A DNA stretch of 64,000 nucleotides from Flavobacterium arcticum (lineage in GTDB: Bacteria; Bacteroidota; Bacteroidia; Flavobacteriales; Flavobacteriaceae): assembly GCF_003344925.1 (NCBI RefSeq), contig NZ_CP031188.1, positions 1,967,001-2,031,000 on the forward strand. Direction: 5' to 3'. A model generated the notes under the pieces. It was not told where the DNA came from and made no database searches. It was given only the letters and a program-made list of their open reading frames with translations. Position numbers and translations under genes: made by a program. The number at the start of each line of letters is the position of its first letter. Within the stretch, counting starts at the first letter, position 1. Positions 44,796-52,931 of this stretch are shown one piece after another.

Positions 44796-45698
44796 TTAAA
44801 ATAGTTTTTCAACATCATCTAGACTGGCATCTGCCCACCTGAAATAGAGTAGTGCAGTATTAGGGTTAAGCTCATTACCGCTTAGCATATCTAGTGGGTT
44901 TATCTCTGTTTTGGCAGGTATATAATTGTTGTGGATATCATCTTTAATATCAATATCATAAAAAGATTGTGCCCATTCTTGATATTCAAACCTACGTTTT
45001 ATAAGGTCGCTCATGTAGTAATCTATTTTCTCGTCATTTATAACCAATTTTTTGGCTTTAAAAAAAGAGTTTTTCCGCTGCATTTCTCTAAAATGGAATT
45101 CAATATCGCGCGATTGTATTGTTTTAGTCGATTGATGTCCAAAGATGTCTGTAAGCCCAAAGTTTTCGACTTCACTAGCGATTTCCAGTTCGGCGTTTTC
45201 TTCGGCAGCAATAGCCAAGCTCCAAGTTGCTGTACTCGCACTCTCTGTTACAACATATAGCTCTCTAAATGAGTAGCAGGTTTGTGTAAGCTTTATAATA
45301 AGCTGCTGCTGTATTTCCATCCAGTTGGCAATTTTAGTTGTTTCAGGTGCTGTACTGTTAAAAACAAAACTACCTCGTTTGGCAAAGGCTAGTACTTGTT
45401 TGCTAAATTCAAAATTTCCATCTGTAACGTCATGACCATTGGTTCGTCCTGAGTAGGGTTTACTAAGCCTATCACTAAAACTCCAACTATTAGGGTTTAG
45501 TCTATTGTTGTAGTTTATAGTAACCTCTGTAGGATCTATTATATTATCTCTAAATATGTTACCCAGTACTATGATTTCTTCGTTTTTAATTTGAAAAAAA
45601 TCTCCTGGATACATAGTGCTGTTTAACGGTTTAGCAGGGATATAGCCACCTGTACGGTTGTAGAAGTTTTTATAAAAATTACTGTACGCATTTTCCAT
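44796..45698 (-). CDS. eCIS-operon protein of unknown function (300 aa)
   Basis: A 300-aa protein with no signal peptide. Much of it looks beta-rich (PGDFFQIKNEEIIVLGNIF, GSFVFNS, ELEIASEVENFGL), with a charged helical portion (REMQRKNSFFKAKKLVI, DLIKRRFEYQEWAQ). The stretch FRELYVVTESASTATWSLAIA is strongly amphipathic. No known eCIS component or toxin family recognised. Translationally close to the ATPase gene (3 nt), preceded by a 74-nt gap with a stable stem-loop. A second cargo or accessory structural protein are the options. Confidence 0.65.
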   Translation of the reverse strand: MENAYSNFYKNFYNRTGGYIPAKPLNSTMYPGDFFQIKNEEIIVLGNIFRDNIIDPTEVTINYNNRLNPNSWSFSDRLSKPYSGRTNGHDVTDGNFEFSKQVLAFAKRGSFVFNSTAPETTKIANWMEIQQQLIIKLTQTCYSFRELYVVTESASTATWSLAIAAEENAELEIASEVENFGLTDIFGHQSTKTIQSRDIEFHFREMQRKNSFFKAKKLVINDEKIDYYMSDLIKRRFEYQEWAQSFYDIDIKDDIHNNYIPAKTEINPLDMLSGNELNPNTALLYFRWADASLDDVEKLF

Positions 45699-45723
45699 AT
45701 ATATCTTTATTTACGATACAGAG

Positions 45724-45752
45724 CCTTTACCTCGGGATTACCGAGATAAAGG
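45724..45752 (-). other. Intercistronic stem-loop in the eCIS operon
   Basis: CCTTTACCTCGG and CCGAGATAAAGG form a 12-bp stem with one G-U pair and a GATTA loop, in the 74-nt gap between the 281-aa and 300-aa genes. No T run follows on the minus strand, so it is more likely an mRNA-stability or partial-attenuation element than a terminator. Confidence 0.55.
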
Positions 45753-45772
45753 ATTATAAAATAATTAATTAT

Positions 45773-46618
45773 TTAAGAAGCTAGTGCAGCAGCATTAGCA
45801 GCAGCAAGCCCTGATTGAAGCGAAGTAAGGTTTACTTGAGCTTTATTCAAGTGTCTTTGTGCTTCGTTTAGATGTCTTGTAGCTCTTGCTAATGCATCTT
45901 CTATTATATCATAGTTGTTTTTAGCATCTTCATAAGCTGTATTTAACAAGGTGAATAGTGAAACATTTTTGGTTTTTTTGCCCACGCTTACCGAAACATT
46001 TGTTAGTAGCTTTAACATATCTTGAGATTGTATGTACCCAAGTTCTATTGCTGCCTTAGACTCCATATTAGATGCTTGTGCTGCAAAAGTTGATTTGAGT
46101 GCTACTAAAGCTAATGCTACAACATTATTAGCATCTTTACCTGCTGTGGTAAGCATTGTTATAAGCTCATCAGATATAAGTGGGTTGACTGCTTTTTTGC
46201 GTGTTACTATAATAGATAGTTTATTTATTACTTCTACGCAGTAAATAAGCTTATCCATCATTATTTTAATATTAACTGCAAGTACATCTGTTTTTGCTTT
46301 AGCTTTTTCTATTTCATTAAATGTAATGTTACTGTTTTTTACAAGTACAGTTTCATTATATACAAGCTGATTTACAAGTTTTTGATTACTAAGAGTTTGT
46401 GTACGGGTATTATCTGCTATAGTAAGAAGTTTTTGAAAATAGTTAGCTTTCTCTGTCATAGAGCTAACTATAGATTGGTATAATTCAACCTGATATTCAG
46501 CATCTTGTACTTGTAATGCTAAACTATCAATTTCTGATTTTTTTCTTTCGGTAATACCATATCTATTATTAGAAGACAGGTTTCTTTGAAGTACCTGTAA
46601 TGATGTTTGATTGCTCAT
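45773..46618 (-). CDS. eCIS-operon helical protein of unknown function (281 aa)
   Basis: A 281-aa, almost entirely helical protein with heptad-like stretches (SEIDSLALQVQDAEYQVELYQS, then AKAKTDVLAVNIKIMMDKLIY) and an Ala/Asn-rich C-terminal repeat (ATRHLNEAQRHLNKAQVNL). It appears to parallel residues ~1-270 of the 671-aa protein encoded just upstream (for example VSVSVGKKTKN...LLNTAYEDA against VSSAVVLSESKSTN...LLKITSDAYDTA), which suggests paralogy by eye. No signal peptide. Role unknown: particle-associated structure or helical cargo. Confidence 0.65.
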   Translation of the reverse strand: MSNQTSLQVLQRNLSSNNRYGITERKKSEIDSLALQVQDAEYQVELYQSIVSSMTEKANYFQKLLTIADNTRTQTLSNQKLVNQLVYNETVLVKNSNITFNEIEKAKAKTDVLAVNIKIMMDKLIYCVEVINKLSIIVTRKKAVNPLISDELITMLTTAGKDANNVVALALVALKSTFAAQASNMESKAAIELGYIQSQDMLKLLTNVSVSVGKKTKNVSLFTLLNTAYEDAKNNYDIIEDALARATRHLNEAQRHLNKAQVNLTSLQSGLAAANAAALAS

Positions 46619-46639
46619 AATCTTAAGTTTTTAATGTTT

Positions 46640-48655
46640 TTATAATATTTCTTTATATATAAAAGGTGTAGCAGTATTGAAATCTGAAAGTGCATTGGTA
46701 AATGAGTTTCCATTAGCATTTTCTTCAACAGCAAAGGTTAGAATTACAGGGATATACTTATTATTATCTATAAGTAGGTTACCAAAATTATCAGTAGTAT
46801 CTGCACTGATGTAAGTAAGCCAGTTTGTTAAATCTTTAGAGCTCGACCCTTTATTTGCCTCAGTATCTGCTTGCGCAGGAATGTAACTGCCTACGGGTAC
46901 TTGCTCTGCTAAAGGAAGACTAAAAAAGAAGTTGATGTTACTCTTACTATTTGTGTTGAGACTCTTTATTTTAGCTGCTTTTTCCTGAACTAATTTTTTT
47001 AATTGAGCTTTAAGGTCACTCAATTGAGTTTTTAGTTTAGTATCATTTTCACCTTCTAATGTTGCCTGTTGCTGCTCTAATTCTAACTCTGTTATATTGG
47101 CTTGTTTTGCTTCAATTTGTGGGTCAAATTCCTCAGCTATAGTATCTATAGAAGAAATATCGTTAATAAAAGATTGCATAGAATCCATAGTAAGCATTTC
47201 TTCGGTTGTACCCTTGTAAACTGGTAATAACATAAAACGGTAAGCTACATTATAAGCAGGGTTTTGGTTTACAGAGAATGTTATTTTATAGCTGTAACCT
47301 GCTTTCTTACTTAAGCTATTTTCGGCTTGTCCATTACTTTTAAACTGACTAAGAAATGAGGTAAAAGCTTCTTCGTTCTTAATATCTTCTTCGTTTTTAT
47401 CTTTTGTCTGAGATGTAACTTTAATATTGCTGTTTTCTACAGCATTAAGGTGTGTTGTAATTGAAAAAGCAAGTGATGGAGCAGATAGAAAATCACTGAA
47501 ATTATTAATACTTCTTTTATACTCATCAGTATATACTGCTAATAGAAAGGCAACATAATTTGTACCTAGTGTAATAACATCACCATCAGCATCTAATAGT
47601 GTATTATCATCATCTATATTCATGAAATTTACTTGGGTAGTTATCATTTCGTCATTCATAGATACATTTGTTCCTACAACAGATAATTCGTTTGTAGTAG
47701 CAATCGTTTGTTCTGGTAAAGCCACTGTTACAAATCGTCGATTTTGTTTTGTAACAATTCCCTCTGCTGTAGAAATAGAAAATGTGTTGCCTTTACTTTC
47801 TTTTACAATAAAAAGATAATAGTCTTTTACAGGATCAGTATCATAAAATGGGTTTAATAATTTATTGAAATGTGCAGTAAAGCTAGTATCAGATTTTCCT
47901 GTAATTACTTCTAATTGCTGGTTTAATTCCCTATTCATAGAGTTATATGCACTTGCTGCTGCATTATAATCTACTGTAAGGTATTTAAAGTTACCCTCTA
48001 TGCCTTTTTCTGCTGCATTAGTAGCCGATAGTGCAGTGTTATCATCAACTACAGTTTGAGAGGCAGTGTCGTATGCATCCGATGTGATTTTTAATAAATT
48101 TTTAATGGCAGTATTAGTACTTTTCGATTCACTTAATACAACAGCCGATGATACTTCGGAGGTTAATGAAGAAGCCTCCATTGCTAGTTGCGAATTAAGC
48201 TCTGCACCATAAGCAGTATCATTCATTAAATCATTTATTTCTTTTGCCTGTACATATATATCAGTATCAAAATCAGCAGCATTAATTATACTATATATAC
48301 TTCCTACGTCGCTTGCTAGTTTTGTTACAGCATTAGCAGCAATTTGTACGTTAGCAGCACATACAGCCGTATTGCTTACTGATAGTTTAACAAAAGCATC
48401 GGCTTGTGTTGCTGATTTTAATTCGTTATTAGACGAGTTGCTATTTGAAACAGCTTGTGTTTTCACTTCAGCTTTAGCGTCTTGATCAATCTTGGCTTGA
48501 TCTAGCTTTTCTTCTGCTGTAATGCTTGCTCCTTCTGAATGGTAGAGCGAAAACATAGCAGCATTTAGTTTCGATTTAAGGTCTTTTTGCTCGGCATTTT
48601 GACTCTGTAAGGAGCTCACTATTGTCGAGCGCAGATTCTCATTGTAAGTATTCAT
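46640..48655 (-). CDS. eCIS-operon large protein of unknown function with helical and beta modules (671 aa)
   Basis: A 671-aa protein. Residues 1-260 are helical and Ala/Ser/Asn-rich. About 260-500 is beta-rich (YYLFIVKESKGNTFSIS, RRFVTVALPEQTI, YAYRFMLLPV-like VAYRFMLLPVYKG). About 520-590 is a strong coiled coil (ITELELEQQQATLEG, LKTQLSDLKAQLKKLVQEKAAKI). A final beta part follows. It lies directly after the tape-measure gene, where Afp-type loci may carry fibre or assembly genes. It shows no adenovirus-like or phage fibre repeat. Whether it is structural or cargo cannot be decided. Confidence 0.65.
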   Translation of the reverse strand: MNTYNENLRSTIVSSLQSQNAEQKDLKSKLNAAMFSLYHSEGASITAEEKLDQAKIDQDAKAEVKTQAVSNSNSSNNELKSATQADAFVKLSVSNTAVCAANVQIAANAVTKLASDVGSIYSIINAADFDTDIYVQAKEINDLMNDTAYGAELNSQLAMEASSLTSEVSSAVVLSESKSTNTAIKNLLKITSDAYDTASQTVVDDNTALSATNAAEKGIEGNFKYLTVDYNAAASAYNSMNRELNQQLEVITGKSDTSFTAHFNKLLNPFYDTDPVKDYYLFIVKESKGNTFSISTAEGIVTKQNRRFVTVALPEQTIATTNELSVVGTNVSMNDEMITTQVNFMNIDDDNTLLDADGDVITLGTNYVAFLLAVYTDEYKRSINNFSDFLSAPSLAFSITTHLNAVENSNIKVTSQTKDKNEEDIKNEEAFTSFLSQFKSNGQAENSLSKKAGYSYKITFSVNQNPAYNVAYRFMLLPVYKGTTEEMLTMDSMQSFINDISSIDTIAEEFDPQIEAKQANITELELEQQQATLEGENDTKLKTQLSDLKAQLKKLVQEKAAKIKSLNTNSKSNINFFFSLPLAEQVPVGSYIPAQADTEANKGSSSKDLTNWLTYISADTTDNFGNLLIDNNKYIPVILTFAVEENANGNSFTNALSDFNTATPFIYKEIL

Positions 48656-48716
48656 AATTATAATTTTTTATGGATTAATTTTAAGTTTGTGCATTGGTTA
48701 CATTGTTTATATAATA

Positions 48717-51700
48717 TTAATAGTTCCAGTTTACATGAAGTGGTTTTTTCATCCAAGGAAATTTTATGATAGAAAATGAAAATGGTGATTTATGAATAAG
48801 AATATCATAAGCCCTTTTTTCGATGGTTAACTCCCAAAACTCTTCTTGTTCATAAAGTAGCCCATCGCGCACTAGCCAGTTCCCTCTAAACCCGTTAATA
48901 GAAGTCTCGCCTATCGTAGGCCAGTATCCTATGGCTGCTTTTAATAGTCCTGTAATTATATCTTTATTATTATCGAGTATAGTAATACCATCTGGTACGG
49001 GCTCATTAATTGCTAAGCCGCATAATATTTTATTAAGTGGTAGGAACTGTTCTTCTGTTTTAGAGAGCCCTGTAGCTAAGTATTGTATGTAGTGTACTGC
49101 TTCTTCTTGTTTTGTATTGTCAATAAATTTTTTGTTAGTTGTTAATGCTAACCTTTCGAAAAGCATAGGTATATAACTGTTTAAGAGTACTACTCCAGCA
49201 TTTTTTATAGGTATCATTTCTTTAATAGTATCGGTTGATGTATCTTCTAATTGATGTACTTTATTTATGACAGATTTTTCTATAACCTGCATTTTTGCTC
49301 CGTTTGCATTTGTGGGCTGTATAGTATATTGTTGCTGTATTTGCCTGAATGATATGCGTAGGGCAGGAGGGAGCCATGATAAGTTTGTACTTACTTGTTG
49401 TATAAATGTATGGGGAGCTATACCTAGCTTTATTTTACAGTCCCATAGCAGTTCATTCCATATATTATTAACCGAAATAATATTCCAGTTACCGCTTATC
49501 CATACTTTTATTAACTTCTTAAAAAGGAGTTCTTGTATAGCTTTTATAGATGTACTGCTTAATGTTACATTTACCATCCCATAATAGAGCTGCTGCAACA
49601 TATTAAGGCTTGTTTTACTACTTGTATTTAAATAGGATATCGACTTTATAAGTACTTTAAAATCTATTGTACTAGCTAACCAATGCAATTGAGTTTCGGG
49701 TAGCATTTCTTGCTTTAATACTGCTAGAAAAACAAGAGGATGTTGTGCCACTAACTCATTCAATATTATTTTTATATCGTTAGCTGTGGTAGTGGTATTA
49801 CCTAATACTATGGGTAACTGTTTAGTTATTATAATGGTACAGGCAAGGTCATATAACAAACCTTTTCTTTTATATTTTAATAGTATACCATTAACCTTTA
49901 TAGCGTTATTTCCTTTCAAGAATTGAGGAATTGCAATGTGATGTGATAAAAGATATTTAGCACTTGGTAGTATTGCAATTTCTCCTTTATTGATTTTTAT
50001 AGCGATGCGCTCTTTTATATCAATCATATCTGATGATAGTAATACAAGCGTATCGTTTACTAACTTTTTCAATTCACTATTCGATAGGTTATCACCTATA
50101 AATAGCTTCCATGATGTTACCCAATACAGTTGGGTTATTTTTTTGGATAGTGTGCCACTTGCCATTGATAAGAATAGCTGGTATAACGATATAACCGTTG
50201 CTAATGTTTCTTGTGCTGCACCTAGTTTGTCTTGTAAAATAAGGTGACTAAAATGTATGAAATCATTTGATTGTATCAGTAAATCAATACTTTTTTTAGA
50301 TGCTACTGTACCTGATAATGTTTTTCTCACATCAGATGGAAACCATTGTAATGCTACCTCAATCAGTTCTTCAAAATAGAATAGCTGACCGTTATGCATA
50401 ACGGTTTTTGTTCCTAGTCGTAAACCTTCTTCAATGAGTTTTATAATTATGTTTTGCGATAGTATAGTACCATCTTTTAATGCTAGCTCTTTTTCGCCTG
50501 TTTTAGATGAAAATTGTCGTGATACAGTAACTGTAATTGCCTTATATGGATAACGTATAGCTACAGATTGTTTAAAGTTATTGATAAACGCAGTTGTATT
50601 ACCTCTATGTGATTTATAGTCGAGCAGACACTGCCAGTACAATACTATAAGTTCTTCTTTAAGCTTGCTTTCGGTTTTATTTTTTAAATGTTTACTAAAT
50701 AAAACGGTGTATTCTTTTATTAACTTGTTTAATAATGGAGTACCTCCTCGCAGTAGGTAATTTATTACTTTTTCGCCCTCTTTATTTCCTAGCTTTCTTA
50801 ACTTAGTAATATCATTACTATTAAAATTAGAAGTAAGTAGTTTACTTATTTCTATCTTTTTAGGACTATCTACATTTATTAATGCTAGAGCCTGTTCTAA
50901 CGGAGATGCTGTTACCGTAACTATGCTTTTTGATGTCAGGTCTTGTAATGTGCTTTCAGATATTATTTTCTCTCTGTACAAACGTTGTATTAATGAATTG
51001 AATCCAAGATGTTGACTTTGTGGTAGCGCATCATAAAAATGTTTTAACAATGTGGTTATAAACACAACAGGGTTAAATGTTTTTTGAGTTATGAGTAGCT
51101 GTAACCCTATAACAGGTAAATGAGTAGCTGCAATATCTTCTAATATTGTATGTTTTTTATCCTTCGCTATTATGGTTGCCATTTGTTGTATAGAGACAAT
51201 ACCATCGGCTGCTTTTTTGTTAGTGTTTTGTATTAGTATTATTATTGTATTGGTGTCTAATAATTGAGGTAACCACTCAAAAAGTTGATCTTGGTTTGTG
51301 TATTCTCTTATTAGTCGAAGTGTTTTTTCAGGCTGAATAGTTATGCTCTCTATTAGTGATTTTTTCAACCAAATAAATCGAGCTTTATCACTGACAGTAG
51401 AAGAATGCAGACTGTTTATAAGTATACCTATTTCTTCTAATTCTTTATCCTGCATTAATTGTTTTGTTACCTCTTTACTTGATAATGATTCTAGTATATA
51501 GGCATAGGTTTGTAATGTATATGCATTTCGTTCTACTGTAAATATTTCCGATTTTATAAAGTCTAAAAGAAGAGTATTTTTATCCTTTTGTGCTTTATTA
51601 CTTATTTCTAGAAATACAGCATTCAAAAACTCTTTTTGACTGAATGTTTTATTTTTATTATTTGCGAGTATTTGTAACCCAATCGAAGAAATTTCTTCTT

Positions 51701-52931
51701 TGCTTATAACTAGTTTTAATTCGCTGCAAAGTTTCTGTATTAAGCTTAAGGTTCTAAATGTTGTTACAGCATCTACTGTATCAGTATACAGACCCAGTAC
51801 TATTTCAAGAGCATCGTTGTTTAGATTTTTATTTGCTAATTTCCATTTTATTCCATTTTTAAATGTTTTTGTAATAAGCTCTTTTAGTCGTTGGGTATCT
51901 TGCCTTTCCAGTTTTATTAATAAATCATTAAAAGTTTTCCACTCTTCCTCTGATTTTATGGTTGCGAAATTGTTTAGTTTTTTTTCAAGAATATTCCAAA
52001 AGTCTTCATTTGGCTTATGTAGTGTGGCTTTAGCTTCTTTTTTTACAGTATGCTCTTCTTTAAGCATAGTAAGCATAAGTATAAAACTTGTTTTTATATC
52101 ATTGTTTTTACCCACTTTTTCTACGGCTTGCATAATTAAGTCCAGCAAAGCCTCATAATTTATATTGTAGTGCAATGCCATTTGCACAATACTACTTTTA
52201 GTAAATGCTAGCTTATTAAAAACACTTCCGTTTTCGGTAAGCAAATAATTTAATATCCAGAGCCAAACATGCTTTTTAAAATCACGTGTATCTGCCTGTA
52301 CAATTATTTCCTTTTGCTGAATTTTATTAAGCTCTCCCGAAAAGTCGATTATTTCTTTATGATAACTGGGTTCTAATCCCTCTATAAGCGTTACTATATT
52401 TTGCTCACTAAGTTGCCATGCCATTCTTTTTCTAATATTTTCATGTGTAACGCCTAGCTCTCTGAGTTTTTTTATAGTTTCATATCGGTTGTTTTGTAAT
52501 TGGTTTGCTACTATTTGATTAATAGAGCCATCCTCTGCTTTATGCGTCCATGGGAGATAACCATGTTGTAAAAAAGTGGCTATAAGTTGCAGGTAAGATG
52601 TGTTTTCGTGGTAAACATCTAGTTTTACAGTACCACTTTCAGGATATAATATTAAGTCGCTTAATAGTTCCTGTAATTTTATTTGTAGTTGCAAAGCTAT
52701 TTCGGCTTCCATATTGTCAAGACTTACTGTGCCCAAGTCTATTTCTAGTGTAGGTATTCGCCATATTTGTTCGTTGGGACACATTTTGTCAAAAACTTCT
52801 GTAACAGTACGAGGCATAAAGTTTTGACTCCATGCGCTAATGCGTTCTTGCACTTCAAATCCTTTATCTTTATTATCAAAAGAAGTTTGCCACTTAAACC
52901 GCGATATTAAATGTGTTGTATTATTATTCAT
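48717..52931 (-). CDS. eCIS tape-measure protein (Afp14-like)
   Basis: A ~1404-aa cytosolic protein. The N-terminus has the family signature of contractile injection system tape-measure proteins: FEVQERISAWSQNFMPRTVTEVFD, then WRIPTLEIDLGTV and an Asn/Gln/Leu-rich LQLQIKLQELLSDLI. The rest is long, helical and Lys/Ile-rich with repeated LL-rich segments. In these systems the protein sets tube and sheath length during assembly. I prefer ATG 52931 (MNNNTTHLIS, 8-nt overlap with the upstream gene); ATG 52952 adds seven residues. It is longer than many phage tape measures. Confidence 0.82.
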   Translation of the reverse strand: MNNNTTHLISRFKWQTSFDNKDKGFEVQERISAWSQNFMPRTVTEVFDKMCPNEQIWRIPTLEIDLGTVSLDNMEAEIALQLQIKLQELLSDLILYPESGTVKLDVYHENTSYLQLIATFLQHGYLPWTHKAEDGSINQIVANQLQNNRYETIKKLRELGVTHENIRKRMAWQLSEQNIVTLIEGLEPSYHKEIIDFSGELNKIQQKEIIVQADTRDFKKHVWLWILNYLLTENGSVFNKLAFTKSSIVQMALHYNINYEALLDLIMQAVEKVGKNNDIKTSFILMLTMLKEEHTVKKEAKATLHKPNEDFWNILEKKLNNFATIKSEEEWKTFNDLLIKLERQDTQRLKELITKTFKNGIKWKLANKNLNNDALEIVLGLYTDTVDAVTTFRTLSLIQKLCSELKLVISKEEISSIGLQILANNKNKTFSQKEFLNAVFLEISNKAQKDKNTLLLDFIKSEIFTVERNAYTLQTYAYILESLSSKEVTKQLMQDKELEEIGILINSLHSSTVSDKARFIWLKKSLIESITIQPEKTLRLIREYTNQDQLFEWLPQLLDTNTIIILIQNTNKKAADGIVSIQQMATIIAKDKKHTILEDIAATHLPVIGLQLLITQKTFNPVVFITTLLKHFYDALPQSQHLGFNSLIQRLYREKIISESTLQDLTSKSIVTVTASPLEQALALINVDSPKKIEISKLLTSNFNSNDITKLRKLGNKEGEKVINYLLRGGTPLLNKLIKEYTVLFSKHLKNKTESKLKEELIVLYWQCLLDYKSHRGNTTAFINNFKQSVAIRYPYKAITVTVSRQFSSKTGEKELALKDGTILSQNIIIKLIEEGLRLGTKTVMHNGQLFYFEELIEVALQWFPSDVRKTLSGTVASKKSIDLLIQSNDFIHFSHLILQDKLGAAQETLATVISLYQLFLSMASGTLSKKITQLYWVTSWKLFIGDNLSNSELKKLVNDTLVLLSSDMIDIKERIAIKINKGEIAILPSAKYLLSHHIAIPQFLKGNNAIKVNGILLKYKRKGLLYDLACTIIITKQLPIVLGNTTTTANDIKIILNELVAQHPLVFLAVLKQEMLPETQLHWLASTIDFKVLIKSISYLNTSSKTSLNMLQQLYYGMVNVTLSSTSIKAIQELLFKKLIKVWISGNWNIISVNNIWNELLWDCKIKLGIAPHTFIQQVSTNLSWLPPALRISFRQIQQQYTIQPTNANGAKMQVIEKSVINKVHQLEDTSTDTIKEMIPIKNAGVVLLNSYIPMLFERLALTTNKKFIDNTKQEEAVHYIQYLATGLSKTEEQFLPLNKILCGLAINEPVPDGITILDNNKDIITGLLKAAIGYWPTIGETSINGFRGNWLVRDGLLYEQEEFWELTIEKRAYDILIHKSPFSFSIIKFPWMKKPLHVNWNY

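Noticed and set aside
44796..45698. 300-aa eCIS protein as a gasdermin or other named pore-former
   Set aside because: Only a vague beta-rich impression; no defining motif, lipidation site or adjacent protease supports it.
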